Assembly (NCBI GenBank): GCA_903834925.1
Contig: CAILLA010000063.1
Span: forward strand, 1 to 62,954
Origin: an uncultured Schlesneria sp.
GTDB taxonomy: Bacteria > Planctomycetota > Planctomycetia > Planctomycetales > Planctomycetaceae
DNA length: 62,954 nucleotides
Reading direction: 5' to 3'
Positions within the stretch are counted from its first letter, which is position 1. Each line of letters begins with the position of its first letter. The translations under genes were made by a program, and so were the position numbers. Positions 33,440 to 43,734 of the stretch are shown piece by piece. Under the pieces are notes generated by a model, which did not search any database, was not told the origin of the DNA, and saw nothing but the letters and a program-made list of their open reading frames with translations.

Positions 33440-34408
33440 ATGCCATTTACTTCCTTTCGACTGCGGTCGCTTTGTCTGACGATTATCATCAGCTTGAACG
33501 GAGTGTTCGCTTGTTCTGCGGAAACACTTCCCTCAGGTGATGCAACAATTCGCGCAAGGGCTGGAAATTCCGAAATTGTGATTCAAACGACTGAACGACT
33601 TGCGGGGTCGATTCATTCGCTCACTTGGAACGGTCGTGAATTTATCGATAGTGCTGATCATGGTCGCCAACTTCAATCGGCGTCAAATTTTGATGCCGGA
33701 CTCCGGTTAACATCCGAGACGTTCAATCCAACAGAAGCAGGATCACGAAAAGACGGTGCCGGCCCGAAATCCACAAGCCGGTTGCTTCATCTGATTGCAA
33801 TTGGAAACGAGTTGCAGACTACCAACCAGATGGCATTTTGGCTTAGCCCTAATGAAAAGTCGGAGGGGAATCCGGCCAAGAATTCGGTCGAACTTTCAAA
33901 TCATCTTTTGACCAAACGCGTTCGAATTGGCCACCGCACCCTTTCCCACGTTATTGAATATGACGTGACTTTCGCACTACCAATCGGTGAACAACACCGA
34001 AACGCCGTGTTTGAAGCCGTTACCGGATACATGCCGCCCGAATTTGAAGTCTTCCTAAAATACGACGCGAAAAAAGACGCGATTGAGCCGCTTGATGATG
34101 GCCCTGGCGAGCAATCGCTCCCGGTCATCCTTTCCAATAAAGAGCGGACGCATGCAATGGGAATCTATTCACCGGATCAACCTTCACGCGGATACGAAAC
34201 CATAGGATATGGACGCTTCCGTTTCCCAAATGAAAAGGTCGTCAAATGGAACTGCGTTTTTCGAATTGACAGTAAAGAAGATTCAATCAGGCCCGGTGAA
34301 TACTCGTTTCGCAATTTCGTAATCGTCGGAGACCTGGCGACGGTGAAAGAGTCACTCCGGCAGCTACAACTTGAATTCGCACCGGCACTCGACTCCGTTC
34401 GTCAGTAG
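33440..34408 (+). CDS. Secreted protein of unknown function
   Basis: A 322-residue protein with a signal peptide (LCLTIIISLNGVFACSAETL). The mature part is beta-rich; recognisable stretches are LAGSIHSLTWNGREFIDSAD and HGRQLQSASNFD near the start and PSRGYETIGYGRFRFPNEKV late. The opening pattern recalls sugar-mutarotase-like beta sandwiches, but I cannot assign a family. It starts 45 bases after the GH57 stop and may be co-transcribed; however, this protein is exported and the GH57 enzyme is not. It ends 2 bases from the convergent sdhB stop. Confidence 0.65.
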   Translation: MPFTSFRLRSLCLTIIISLNGVFACSAETLPSGDATIRARAGNSEIVIQTTERLAGSIHSLTWNGREFIDSADHGRQLQSASNFDAGLRLTSETFNPTEAGSRKDGAGPKSTSRLLHLIAIGNELQTTNQMAFWLSPNEKSEGNPAKNSVELSNHLLTKRVRIGHRTLSHVIEYDVTFALPIGEQHRNAVFEAVTGYMPPEFEVFLKYDAKKDAIEPLDDGPGEQSLPVILSNKERTHAMGIYSPDQPSRGYETIGYGRFRFPNEKVVKWNCVFRIDSKEDSIRPGEYSFRNFVIVGDLATVKESLRQLQLEFAPALDSVRQ

Positions 34409-34410
34409 CA

Positions 34411-35184
34411 TCATTCTTTTGAGAACAGCGAAGCCTTTAAATACTCTCGATTAAGCTGAGCGATGTTTGTCAGATTAATCTTGGCGGGACACGCCGCTTC
34501 GCATTCGCCGGTGTTCGTGCAATTCCCAAAGTGTTCGGCATCCATCGTCGCAACCATGTTCAACACTCGCTTGCTCCGTTCACCCTGTCCCTGAGGTATA
34601 CTCGCAAGGTGTGAGACTTTCGCGGAAACAAACAACATTGCCGACGCATTTTTACATGAGGCCACGCACGCTCCGCATCCGATGCAGGCGGCGGCACTCA
34701 TCGCATCCTGTTGGACATGATGGGGGACAAGTGTCGTATTGGCTTCCGGCGCATTTCCGGTATTCACGGAAACAAAACCGCCTGCCTGGATGATTCGATC
34801 GAACGCTGAGCGGTCAACAATCAGATCGCGAACAATCGGAAACGCCTTGGCAAGCCAGGGTTCAATCACAATCGTATCACCGTCTTTGAAGCGTCGCATG
34901 TGCAATTGACATGTCGTCGTTCCAGAATCGGGTCCATGTGCTTGACCGTTGATGACAACACCGCAGGTTCCACAGATACCTTCACGGCAATCGTGATCGA
35001 AGGCAACAGGTTCTTCACCCGAGGCGATCAATTGCTCATTCAAGACGTCGAGCATCTCAAGAAACGACATGTCGGTCGAGATGCCGCTGACTTGATATGT
35101 CTTTAATCCACCAGCTTGTTTGGGTCCGGCCTGTCGCCAGATCTTTAGGGTGAGATTCAAGTTCTTTGAAGCAGCGTGGTTCAT
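34411..35184 (-). CDS. sdhB: Succinate dehydrogenase iron-sulfur subunit
   Basis: A 257-residue subunit of complex II carrying electrons from FAD to the quinone. The 2Fe-2S plant-type ferredoxin domain has [10 protein letters not shown] and a later Cys in TTTCQLHM. The C-terminal ferredoxin domain has [11 protein letters not shown] and [12 protein letters not shown] for the 4Fe-4S and 3Fe-4S clusters. It is the last gene of the operon sdhC-sdhA-sdhB, 47 bases after sdhA. Peripheral, on the cytoplasmic side of the membrane. Confidence 0.95.
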   Translation of the reverse strand: MNHAASKNLNLTLKIWRQAGPKQAGGLKTYQVSGISTDMSFLEMLDVLNEQLIASGEEPVAFDHDCREGICGTCGVVINGQAHGPDSGTTTCQLHMRRFKDGDTIVIEPWLAKAFPIVRDLIVDRSAFDRIIQAGGFVSVNTGNAPEANTTLVPHHVQQDAMSAAACIGCGACVASCKNASAMLFVSAKVSHLASIPQGQGERSKRVLNMVATMDAEHFGNCTNTGECEAACPAKINLTNIAQLNREYLKASLFSKE

Positions 35185-35231
35185 GGTCTGGATATTCTCC
35201 GCGGCTCGAATTGAGGTCGCAAGACAAAAGG

Positions 35232-37163
35232 CTATTTGTAGCTTCGGACACCGAAAGGGGCGTCGACAAACGTCAGCGGTTCTTTATGAAGGATTGAGTC
35301 AGTGCCAACACCTTTGAATTGCCATGCGGCAACGTAGCTGAAGTCGGCGTCGTTGCGATCACATTCCCCTTCATCGGTTTGATGTTCTTCACGGAAATGG
35401 CCTCCGCACGATTCATCGCGATGAAGAGCGTCACGAGCCAGCAACTCGGCAAACTCAAGAAAATCAGCAACGCGACCAGCATGTTCGAGGTTTTGATTCA
35501 GTGTTTCGCCGCTGCCAACCACTTTGACATCGTGCCAGAACTGCTCGCGAAGGGTCTTGATTTGTTCAATTGCATGCAAAAGCCCCTTTTCGTTTCGAGC
35601 CATCCCGACATGGTCCCACATGATCTTTCCGAGGGCACGGTGGAAATGTTCCGTACTGTGAGTTCCATTAACATTCAGGATTGCTGTGGTTCGAGATTTC
35701 GCTGATTCGAGTGCGTCATGGAACTCGGGGCGATCTGCAGTGATCGGCTTAACTTTGCGCGTCGCAATATGGTCACCGACAGTATAAGGGATCACAAAAT
35801 AGCCGTCAGCCAGTCCCTGCATGAGCGCGCTGGCTCCCAGTCGATTGGCTCCGTGATCCGAGAAATTCGCTTCGCCCAGTACATAGAGTCCGGGAAGGTT
35901 ACTTTGCAGATTGTAGTCGACCCACAATCCTCCCATCGTGTAATGCACGGCCGGGTAGATTCGCATCGGCACCTTATACGGATTTTCGTCCGTGATCCGC
36001 TCGTACATGTGGAACAAGTTGCCATACTTTTCGCGAATGACCGATTCGCCGTCTTCTTTGATTGCTTTCGAGAAATCGAGATAGACGGACATTCCGGATT
36101 GACCAACTCCAAAGCCGGCATCACAACGCTCTTTTGCGGCTCGTGAAGAGACATCGCGGGGAGCCAGGTTGCCGTATGACGGGTAGCGCCGTTCCAGATA
36201 ATAATCGCGTTCGTCTTCAGGAATCTGATCCGGCGAACGAGTATCTCCCTTGGTTTTTGGAACCCAGACGCGTCCATCGTTTCTGAGGCTTTCACTCATT
36301 AACGTCAGCTTGGATTGATGATCGCCGCTGACCGGAATACACGTTGGGTGAATCTGCGTAAAACAAGGATTGGCGAAGTAGGCACCGCGTTTGTGGCAGC
36401 GCCATGCGGCGGTCACATTGCATGTTTTCGCCATCGTCGAAAGGTAATAGGCGTTTCCATACCCGCCCGTACAGAGAACGACGGCATCGCTGACAAACGT
36501 TTCGTACTTGCCAGTCACCAGATCCCGAGTCACGATTCCGCGAGCAATCCCGTCCACGACAACGAGATCAAGCATTTCTCGTCGTGTGAATAGCTTGATC
36601 CCGCCTCCGCTGACTTGACGCATCATTGCCTGATAAGCACCGAGCAACAGCTGCTGACCAGTTTGTCCGCCACAGTAGAACGTACGCGAGACTTGGGCGC
36701 CGCCAAACGAACGATTCGCCAGCGTTCCGCCATACTCACGTGCAAAGGGAACCCCTTGTGCAACACATTGATCAATGATCGAGGTACTGAGCGTTGCCAA
36801 CCGATAGACGTTGGATTCACGAGCTCGCCACTCGCCCCCCTTCACCGTATCGTAAAATAACCGCCAGACAGAATCACCGTCGTTCTGGTAGTTCTTGGCC
36901 GCATTGATGCCCCCCTGAGCGGCAATGCTGTGGGCACGACGCGGCGAATCTTGAATACAAAACGAGAGGACATTGTAACCCAGCTCGGCGAGCGACGCTG
37001 CGGCGGAACCGCCGGCAAGTCCGGTTCCCACAACGATGACAGTGTATTTTCGTTTGTTATTCGGAGCGACGAGTTTTAGATCTCGCTTCCGTTGATCCCA
37101 GCGGCTGGCAATATTGCCGTCTGGACAACGTCCGTCCAACGGGGTGTCAGCGACGGTTACCAT
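35232..37163 (-). CDS. sdhA: Succinate dehydrogenase / fumarate reductase flavoprotein subunit
   Basis: A 643-residue flavoprotein that oxidises succinate to fumarate. The dinucleotide-binding motif [20 protein letters not shown] is at about 44-63, the covalent FAD histidine is in [13 protein letters not shown], and the substrate region [10 protein letters not shown] and [20 protein letters not shown] are intact. GGGG (GTAAGGGGAAAAA) precedes ATG 37163. It is the middle gene of the sdhCAB operon. Sequence style and the single five-helix cytochrome gene indicate the type B (Bacillus/Wolinella-like) enzyme used in either direction. Confidence 0.95.
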   Translation of the reverse strand: MVTVADTPLDGRCPDGNIASRWDQRKRDLKLVAPNNKRKYTVIVVGTGLAGGSAAASLAELGYNVLSFCIQDSPRRAHSIAAQGGINAAKNYQNDGDSVWRLFYDTVKGGEWRARESNVYRLATLSTSIIDQCVAQGVPFAREYGGTLANRSFGGAQVSRTFYCGGQTGQQLLLGAYQAMMRQVSGGGIKLFTRREMLDLVVVDGIARGIVTRDLVTGKYETFVSDAVVLCTGGYGNAYYLSTMAKTCNVTAAWRCHKRGAYFANPCFTQIHPTCIPVSGDHQSKLTLMSESLRNDGRVWVPKTKGDTRSPDQIPEDERDYYLERRYPSYGNLAPRDVSSRAAKERCDAGFGVGQSGMSVYLDFSKAIKEDGESVIREKYGNLFHMYERITDENPYKVPMRIYPAVHYTMGGLWVDYNLQSNLPGLYVLGEANFSDHGANRLGASALMQGLADGYFVIPYTVGDHIATRKVKPITADRPEFHDALESAKSRTTAILNVNGTHSTEHFHRALGKIMWDHVGMARNEKGLLHAIEQIKTLREQFWHDVKVVGSGETLNQNLEHAGRVADFLEFAELLARDALHRDESCGGHFREEHQTDEGECDRNDADFSYVAAWQFKGVGTDSILHKEPLTFVDAPFGVRSYK

Positions 37164-37354
37164 TTTTTCCCCTTACAGATCCAAATGTTTTGACTCGAAG
37201 AAATCAAATCGCGCACCGTATTCCACTCGAATATTTTCATTTCTTCAACAAAACACGCAGAAGAATTCGACGGAATTCGCGGATCGATTTTTCATCTCAC
37301 GATTTCTATTGGTTCTCAATTTCGCTTGAGAACAGCTTGACTCTATTCCCACGG

Positions 37355-38086
37355 CTATCGCCACATCCCTGGTACGAAAACAACGATACTCGCGAACCCG
37401 ATTGCGATGATGACGCCAAAGATCTTTCCAATGATCTTAATCAAAGGAGTATATTTCGGATGGTTTAACCCAAGTGATTGAAACGCACTGGCAAACCCGT
37501 GTGACAGATGAACTCCAAGAATGATCGCACCCACAAAATAAACAACACGGCTGATTGGATCACTCAACGCAGCCATCGTGTTGTGGAAGGGTGCTTCGAA
37601 CGCCTCTGGATCGGGGAAATAGTGCAACGAGCGTCGAAGACCCATTCGCAAATCGATGAGATGAAGGATCACAAATCCGAGAACGACTGAGCCAGAAGCA
37701 AACATCCACGTGTTGGCACCGATAATTCGACCAGGTACCTTTGATTGTTTGAGAACGTAAAATTCGCGACGAGCTCGGTAATTTCCAATCGTTGTCGTTA
37801 CGGCCAGATAAACATGTGCCAGGAAAAGAACGACCAGACCCAATTCGGCAACAGCGACTAACTCCCACTGCGAGTGGAGCGCGTGAGCGTATTCGTTGAA
37901 CGGCTTAGCACCAGCGAACAGCAACAAATTGCCTGCCAAATGTGTTACAAGAAAGCCGCATAGCAGCAATCCCGTGACCCCCATCACGAACTTCTGTCCG
38001 ATCGAAGACGACAGTAGTCGAAAAAACCAGTTAAGTCCCAGGCAACCAAGCAGCCCACGTTTACACTGGGCAGTCGAGTCCGTCAC
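37355..38086 (-). CDS. sdhC: Succinate dehydrogenase cytochrome b subunit (b558 type)
   Basis: About 243 residues with five predicted transmembrane helices, the layout of diheme type B succinate:quinone oxidoreductases. Histidines that could bind heme occur in helices (VTHLAGNLLLF, FLAHVYLAVT, VLGFVILHLIDLR, GVHLSHGFASAFQSLG). GTG 38086 is preferred because AGGGAG sits 7 bases upstream; the frame is open to GTG 38158 without such a site. First gene of the sdhCAB operon, about 190 bases before sdhA. Confidence 0.9.
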   Translation of the reverse strand: MTDSTAQCKRGLLGCLGLNWFFRLLSSSIGQKFVMGVTGLLLCGFLVTHLAGNLLLFAGAKPFNEYAHALHSQWELVAVAELGLVVLFLAHVYLAVTTTIGNYRARREFYVLKQSKVPGRIIGANTWMFASGSVVLGFVILHLIDLRMGLRRSLHYFPDPEAFEAPFHNTMAALSDPISRVVYFVGAIILGVHLSHGFASAFQSLGLNHPKYTPLIKIIGKIFGVIIAIGFASIVVFVPGMWR

Positions 38087-38412
38087 GTTGTCACTCCCTG
38101 CGGCAGCTACCGAGTTTGTCGAACAGGCCAAATATCGACGAGCAACGAAATCCGGCACCGCCCGGAAATTCCGTTGAGCATTCTCTCACCGATTGTAGAC
38201 CCAAGTTTTCTACGCTTCGTGATTCATCAATCGGATTATAGAATGATGGCCAGCAACTGCAATTCAGCCCCAAATCGATTAACACAACGTCCACATGAAT
38301 TCCCGAAATCGGTTTTGCTGGAATTACCCGAATCTTCAAGTCAAAAAGTTTTTGTCCGCAGCACGCCACTTCAAGGCTTGTAAGTCGTGAAACGGCAACG
38401 GAAAGTTGGTCA

Positions 38413-39288
38413 ATGCAGTTTTTAATTTTTGGTTGTGGATACGTTGGACGGCGCGTTGCCTCAGCGTGGATTGGGGCGGGACATGAAGTATTCGCCGTCA
38501 CTCGAACTCAAAAAAACGCAGATTTGTTTCGTCAATCTGGAATTCAACCAATCGTCGCCGACATCTGTAATGTCGATTCGATAGCTCTGTTGCCGGTGGT
38601 TGACGTGGTTCTCTATGCAGTAGGATTTGACCAACATTCAGGTCGAAGTCGTGAAGAGGTGACGTGTGGTGGGCTGAGAAATGTTCTTTCGAGGATTAAC
38701 AGCCGCTTCACTCGATTTATCTATATTTCCAGTACGAGTGTCTTTGGGCAATCATTAGGGGAATGGGTGGATGAAAGCTCGGAATGCAATCCAACCCAAC
38801 CTGGAGGTCGGAATTGCATTGAGGCCGAAAGGCTGGTTTGGGAATATTTTCCGAATCGTGACACACCTGGTGCCACTGTCTTAAGATTCGCCGGGATCTA
38901 CGGCCCCGAACGGCTTTTATCCCGTGTCGAATCGATTAAGGCGGGGATGTCGGTCGCTGGCCGAGGAGATTCGTGGCTGAATCTGATTCATGTGGACGAT
39001 GCCGTGTCCGCAGTTCTTGCATGCGAGAAGATTGGGTCGCCATTCGAAACGTACGTTGTTGCCGATGATCGACCAGTCTTGAGGAGCGAATATTACGGCT
39101 TGCTCGCTGAACTCGTCGGTGGCCCTGCACCGATTTTCAAACCAGACGAAGCAAGCGCTCGCGGCTCTGGCGGGCTGAATAAACGTTGCTCCAACAAAAA
39201 ACTGCGAGAACAACTCAATTGGGTGCTGGCGTTTCCAACGATTGAAATGGGACTTCCTGCCTCAATCAAATCAACGACTCTGCCGTGA
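38413..39288 (+). CDS. NAD-dependent epimerase/dehydratase (SDR) family protein
   Basis: A 291-residue extended SDR. The N-terminal dinucleotide motif is FGCGYVGRRVA (G-x-G-x-x-G), the catalytic Ser/Thr lies in YISSTSVFG, and the FAGIYGPERLL segment is typical of YeeZ/nucleoside-diphosphate-sugar epimerases. The usual YxxxK is replaced by a NCIEAERLVW-type helix, so the Tyr-Lys pair is absent, as in several YeeZ-like proteins. Soluble. Substrate unknown. Its end overlaps the convergent gene by 18 bases. Confidence 0.8.
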   Translation: MQFLIFGCGYVGRRVASAWIGAGHEVFAVTRTQKNADLFRQSGIQPIVADICNVDSIALLPVVDVVLYAVGFDQHSGRSREEVTCGGLRNVLSRINSRFTRFIYISSTSVFGQSLGEWVDESSECNPTQPGGRNCIEAERLVWEYFPNRDTPGATVLRFAGIYGPERLLSRVESIKAGMSVAGRGDSWLNLIHVDDAVSAVLACEKIGSPFETYVVADDRPVLRSEYYGLLAELVGGPAPIFKPDEASARGSGGLNKRCSNKKLREQLNWVLAFPTIEMGLPASIKSTTLP

Positions 39289-39735
39289 TTCAGGGACTGC
39301 GGCTTGATTCCCTGCGGTCGCAGATTCAATTCGAATATAATGCCAGCGACCGTGTGGCGACTCGACCGAGTAATGGCTTTTCGATTCAGTTTCTGAGGCA
39401 TCCGCGACCGGTGAAATATCGTTCCTCAAAACGACTCGAATGCGAGTGCCGCCGAATTGATCAGCCACCAAATACGTTCCTGCGGAGATTCCGATGGGAA
39501 GCGGTGTGACGACCGGACGACCGGATAACGATTGGTTAAGAATCGGTTCGCGGTCGTAATCCTGACGGAATATTTGCTTTGATGGCTGGCGAACTTGCGG
39601 CAACTGATCAGGACGGTCTCCCGACCATAGCGCTGCAAACAGGCCGGTCACAAGAATTAATAACGCAACGCGGGCAGCCATGATTGCAACATCCATCTCA
39701 ACGGAAAATCGATACGGAAAAGTGTTGAACTTCAT
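39271..39735 (-). CDS. Small membrane-anchored protein, unknown
   Basis: About 154 residues. One hydrophobic helix near the N-terminus (VAIMAARVALLILVTGLFAALW) acts as signal anchor; the rest is a soluble domain with a GTYLVADQFGGTRIRVVLR strand pair. Possible starts are TTG 39786, ATG 39735 and ATG 39696; the last would put the helix right at the N-terminus. No family recognised. Confidence 0.5.
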   Translation of the reverse strand: MKFNTFPYRFSVEMDVAIMAARVALLILVTGLFAALWSGDRPDQLPQVRQPSKQIFRQDYDREPILNQSLSGRPVVTPLPIGISAGTYLVADQFGGTRIRVVLRNDISPVADASETESKSHYSVESPHGRWHYIRIESATAGNQAAVPESRQSR

Positions 39736-39929
39736 TCCAAGAGATTTATCGTCCGCGGCAGAGAATGCCGCTGAGCGAAATTTCAAGAGAGGAACGGAAA
39801 CCTGATTCTCCGATCAACCCTTCCGGCTGCAACGATTAACACAAGGCTTTCAAAAAAGCTGGAATTCGACATGGCTGCGTAGAATCGTCAAAAACCGACG
39901 AACCGGTCAGCGTTCAATTCTTCCAACTT

Positions 39930-41273
39930 TCATCCTTTGCCCTTTGACGTCCCGCCCGCATTCTTTTCTGCCGCCCACCAGAGCTGCCAAGTCCTTTTGT
40001 CGTACCCGAAATTCTGTTGTGTCAGTTTTCCCAGGGCCGCCAACGTGTCGGCATTATAATGCTCGATCCGAATCGTCACGGTCTTCTTTGGTGGCGCGGG
40101 GGCATCGCTTGGTGTGGCAAAAACAGGAGGTAGCAATTGCCCCGTGCGCACGGCGGCCATGACACCTGGTGGAACAGCAGGTGAATTTGATGAAAAGCTT
40201 CCGTCCGAACTAAAGCTGTACGTCTGATTGTTGGGGAGATCCATCGCAACCTGATATTGATGTACGGTCACTAAGGCTTCGATCAACGGCTTTACCGCTT
40301 CTTTATCCCCGATCTGCCCCAGTGCCATTGCGGCTCGGCAAACAACCGTGTTGGATTCATTTTTCAACGCCGTGACAAATGCCTTTTGGGCGCGTTCATA
40401 GTGAGCATTTCCAATCCCATTCAACGCTGAAGTTCGAATTTCCGGCGCTTCATCAAACAATGCTAATTTCACGAGGCCCGTGATCGACTTCGATCCTGAA
40501 ATCTTGACCAGAATCGACACCGCTAGCTCGCGAATTGGTGTCCGCGAATCCGTTGCGAGAAATTTCATAATCGCAGGCGCCGCGTTCGGGTCGTCGACGG
40601 AATTCAGCGACGTCATCGCCTGAGACCTGCGATTTTCATGCTGGCCATCGAGCCAGCCATGCCAAAGTCGAATCTTCTGAAACCAGGACCGTTCCCGATC
40701 AAGTTCATCTTTCGTATTCTCGATGACTTCCAACTCTTGAGGGGTGATGTACTTATTCTTGTATTTCACGTAACCCTGCGAAGCCATTAATTCGTCACGA
40801 TCAATCCAGCCTCCCTGGTGCCAGACACGTCCGAGTATCGACTGGGCTTTTTCATGATCAGGAGCAAGCTCCGTAACCCGACGCAAGTGCATTTCACGCT
40901 GCTTGGCCAAGCCTCGCTGCCGACACCATTCGGCAAGATCCCAATGCGCATCCGCTGTTTCTTCGAGACATCGTGATTTGGTCTCATATTCTTCCACCGC
41001 GAGCGAGCGGGGTGTAACAAATTGGACGTTAGAACGGTCGACAACCACCGTGGCACCAGTCATCGTTTCGATGCGAATTTTCTGTTTTGAATCGTTCGAC
41101 GCGATGATTTTTCCACGCAGTTCACCACCATTGATCAGCTTGACCAGATCAGCCGTTGCCAATTGAGGGAATGGCAGGATCGAAACAAGAAGTAAAACAA
41201 AAAGACGATGATCCGTTGACCTGTGATTTCCACAAGCGAAAGTCGCCAGTAGCATTCGTAAAAGATTGCTCAC
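39930..41273 (-). CDS. Exported HEAT-repeat protein
   Basis: About 447 residues. A signal peptide (LFVLLLVSILPFPQLATA) is followed by a small beta domain (VKLINGGELRGKII ... TGATVVVDRSNVQFV), a helical part (ETADAHWDLAEWCRQRGLAK; GWIDRDELMASQGYVKYKNK) and at least three HEAT-like repeats (TPIRELAVSILVKISG, PEIRTSALNGIGN, NTVVCRAAMALGQIGDKEAV). GTG 41273 has GGAGGTGG immediately upstream (41278-41284 on the minus strand), the best ribosome site in the area. A protein-binding scaffold in the envelope; family common in planctomycetes, role unknown. Confidence 0.72.
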   Translation of the reverse strand: MSNLLRMLLATFACGNHRSTDHRLFVLLLVSILPFPQLATADLVKLINGGELRGKIIASNDSKQKIRIETMTGATVVVDRSNVQFVTPRSLAVEEYETKSRCLEETADAHWDLAEWCRQRGLAKQREMHLRRVTELAPDHEKAQSILGRVWHQGGWIDRDELMASQGYVKYKNKYITPQELEVIENTKDELDRERSWFQKIRLWHGWLDGQHENRRSQAMTSLNSVDDPNAAPAIMKFLATDSRTPIRELAVSILVKISGSKSITGLVKLALFDEAPEIRTSALNGIGNAHYERAQKAFVTALKNESNTVVCRAAMALGQIGDKEAVKPLIEALVTVHQYQVAMDLPNNQTYSFSSDGSFSSNSPAVPPGVMAAVRTGQLLPPVFATPSDAPAPPKKTVTIRIEHYNADTLAALGKLTQQNFGYDKRTWQLWWAAEKNAGGTSKGKG

Positions 41274-41670
41274 GACCCACCTCCAGGCGGTATAGAATCG
41301 TAAATCGGGAAATTCCCAGAAAGCAGGAATACAACGGGAATGCCGTTTAAACTCCAGCGATTTGCCCAAAGTTTTTGCAAAAAAAGACGAAACCAGACGA
41401 GTGAATTCTATCTCCTCGCAATTCATGACCGCAACAGCATAATGTCTATCGCCAGAAATCTTCAAAAACTGACACTGGCGAGCGGTTCCAACGACTCGGT
41501 AAGATAGGTAAACAAACGCGATGATGCGCGACACGCCGAAGCTGGAATCGGAACTCACTTATCACCAGCGAGTCTGTCGACGCAAAGATGCTTATCGTGT
41601 CACATGCGATCTTTCCAACGGCCACAGATCGTAGCAGACAAAGTTAATCCAGTGCGAAGAGAGCGATGAA
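41274..41670. other. Divergent promoter region
   Basis: About 400 bases between the HEAT protein gene and the PQQ protein gene. No gene, repeat or RNA recognised. Confidence 0.4.
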
Positions 41671-42921
41671 ATGAAGAGTTGCCTGCGAGTGCTGAGCGTT
41701 GTCGCGTTGATTTGGGTCTGTCTCGATGCACCCGTCTTTGCGCAATTGAAAGGGGATCCCCCACTAACAACGCACCAGCAACTCAGCCGGATCGGCCTGG
41801 AACGCGCATGGTGGGCACAGGCCGTGATTAACCCGCATCGCGATAAGATCAAACACGTTTCCATCGACGAAGACATGGTCTACGTGCAGGCTTCGTCCGG
41901 AGTTACAACGGCATTTGATGCGGAAACCGGACAACAATTGTGGGCGGTTCAGCTTGGAAAATTCGATCAACCAAGTTTCCCTGCCGTCTCGAACGAAGAC
42001 GAGGCGATGATTGTTGTTGGATCAACCATGTATGGTTTGGACAAACGAACTGGTCGAACTCTTTGGACCTTGATTCTGCACGGGCAACCATCAACTGGCC
42101 CAGCCGTCGATGACAAACAAGTCTACTTCGGTACGCTGGATGGAAGTATTTACGCATACAGCCTCGAAAAGATCCGCGCGCTTTACGAGCAACGCAGGCT
42201 TCCTCAATGGTCCCTGGAAGCCCAAGTCTGGATGTACAAAGTTGGAAAAGAAATCACGTCGCCACCAATCGTCATGGGGCCATACGTCAATTTTGCCAGT
42301 CGGGATGGTTCTTTATACACGGTAAAAGCCGCAGACCGAAAGCTTTGGTATCAGGTAGAAACTGGCCAGGCGATTGTTGCTCCGTTAGCGCGATTGGACA
42401 ACGTGTTATTTGTCGCGTCTGAGGACTTCACGTTTTGTGCAGTTGACCCATTCAAGCGTACTTATAAATGGGAATTTACGTCGGGATTGCCCATTCGAAA
42501 AGGACCCGTCGCAATCGATAACGACCTCTACTTGCTTCCTGACCGGGGTGGTATGTATTGCCTGGACCCGAATACTGGGGCGCGCCGTTGGTGGAAACCG
42601 GAATTGACGAATTTCGTTGCCGTGACTGGCGGTGCTGTTGCGGCGTCAGACGCCGATGGAAATCTCACGATGGTTGCCAGAAGCAGCGGTGAAACGATCG
42701 GATCGCTTCCGCTTCGTCGGTTTGCCGTTCGAACGGGAAACGATCGTACTGACCGAATCTTTCTTGCAACCGAAAGCGGACTCGTCCTGGCCCTCCGCCA
42801 AATCGGGCATCCTTACCCGGCCTATCACCGGTTCCCAGACCGACTTCCACTTCTACCCGAAATCGAACCAGAAGTGAGTTCTGATGCGCCTGCAGAGTCC
42901 GATTCCCAGCCGGAACAATAG
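41671..42921 (+). CDS. Secreted PQQ-like beta-propeller protein
   Basis: A 416-residue exported protein (signal peptide ending VFA-QLKGD). At least six PQQ-type blades can be picked out by TGQQLWAV, TGRTLWTLIL, DRKLWYQVETGQ, RTYKWEFTSG, TGARRWWKP and SSGETIGSL. Single-chain propellers of this type assemble or scaffold rather than catalyse (BamB is an example); no quinoprotein active site is seen. The C-terminus is acidic and Ser/Pro-rich. A strong terminator follows at 42971. Confidence 0.82.
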   Translation: MKSCLRVLSVVALIWVCLDAPVFAQLKGDPPLTTHQQLSRIGLERAWWAQAVINPHRDKIKHVSIDEDMVYVQASSGVTTAFDAETGQQLWAVQLGKFDQPSFPAVSNEDEAMIVVGSTMYGLDKRTGRTLWTLILHGQPSTGPAVDDKQVYFGTLDGSIYAYSLEKIRALYEQRRLPQWSLEAQVWMYKVGKEITSPPIVMGPYVNFASRDGSLYTVKAADRKLWYQVETGQAIVAPLARLDNVLFVASEDFTFCAVDPFKRTYKWEFTSGLPIRKGPVAIDNDLYLLPDRGGMYCLDPNTGARRWWKPELTNFVAVTGGAVAASDADGNLTMVARSSGETIGSLPLRRFAVRTGNDRTDRIFLATESGLVLALRQIGHPYPAYHRFPDRLPLLPEIEPEVSSDAPAESDSQPEQ

Positions 42922-42970
42922 GTAACGACATTTCCGCTCCATGCCATACCTCGGTAGCGTTTTGATTCCG

Positions 42971-43020
42971 AAAAAATCCGTTGGAGTGATTCTTGACAGA
43001 AGCACTTCAGCGGATTTTTT
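42971..43020. terminator. Strong bidirectional terminator
   Basis: Arms AAAAAATCCGTTGGAGTG (42971-42988) and CACTTCAGCGGATTTTTT (43003-43020) pair over all 18 positions, counting two G-U pairs, around a 14-base loop. It ends the PQQ gene and isolates the Hsp20 genes. Confidence 0.85.
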
Positions 43021-43233
43021 CTCTGTCAGTTTGGCAGTTGGAACTGTGTCAAATCCGTCAGTTTGTTTCCGCCAAAATGGCGAAAAATTCACTAAGAAAC
43101 AGCCCCCAATGGGATCTGCGCCGATAGATCCGTCGATGAATCGTGCTATCATTCGAGTGTTTTTGAGGATGGTACACTGTTTGCGTGTCATTTGAACGTT
43201 TCTTCTCGGGCTTTGACGAGTAAGGGGAATGAC
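43021..43233 (+). promoter_or_regulatory. Leader region of the Hsp20 pair
   Basis: The promoter of the small heat-shock genes must lie here. TATCAT (43147) and TACACT (43171) are possible -10 boxes, but no matching -35 box or CIRCE element (TTAGCACTC-N9-GAGTGCTAA) was found. Confidence 0.3.
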
Positions 43234-43680
43234 ATGCCAGTCTTTCGTTGGGGACATTCGTGGGACCCGTTTCGTGATCTGGAACGGGAAGTTGACCAAC
43301 TTCTTGCCAAGGTCTCGTTGTTTCACGGGATTCGGTTTGGCCGCCAGTATCCTCCGATTAACGTCTATGAATTGGATAACGAATTCCTTCTGACGGCGGA
43401 ACTTCCAGGAACTCGTCCCGAAGACTTAGAGGTACTGATCTCGGGAGGAGTATTGACGATCAAGGGTAAACGAACCGGCCCTGATGGAATTTCCGATGAT
43501 CGTTTTCGACGACAGGAGCGTCCTCGCGGCGTTTGGCAACGTTCACTCACACTTCCCGACCATATTCAGGATGAAAAACTGGCCGCCGAGTTTACAAACG
43601 GTGTTCTCTGCATTCGACTTCCGAAAGCCAACGCCACTTCGCCCAGGCAGATTCCTGTCACGAATGGCAATCCTGCGTAA
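43234..43680 (+). CDS. Small heat-shock protein, Hsp20 family (1)
   Basis: A 148-residue ATP-independent holdase of the alpha-crystallin family. The N-terminus WDPFRDLEREVDQLL is typical; the alpha-crystallin domain (about 40-135) has PPINVYELDNEFLLTAELPG, VLTIKGKR and GVWQRSLTLPDHIQDEKLAA, ending in the signature GVLCIRLPKA. ATG 43234 has GGGGAA upstream; a longer frame to 43192 lacks it. A second Hsp20 gene follows after 54 bases. Confidence 0.92.
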   Translation: MPVFRWGHSWDPFRDLEREVDQLLAKVSLFHGIRFGRQYPPINVYELDNEFLLTAELPGTRPEDLEVLISGGVLTIKGKRTGPDGISDDRFRRQERPRGVWQRSLTLPDHIQDEKLAAEFTNGVLCIRLPKANATSPRQIPVTNGNPA

Positions 43681-43734
43681 TTCCAATAACGCCTTTTTAA
43701 CGACGTCGAACCTGCGTTGAGGAGTCGAAATAAA

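Noticed and set aside
42992-42997. TTGACA box as a -35 promoter for the Hsp20 genes
   Set aside because: It lies in the loop of the strong terminator hairpin at 42971-43020 and has no -10 box at a suitable distance.
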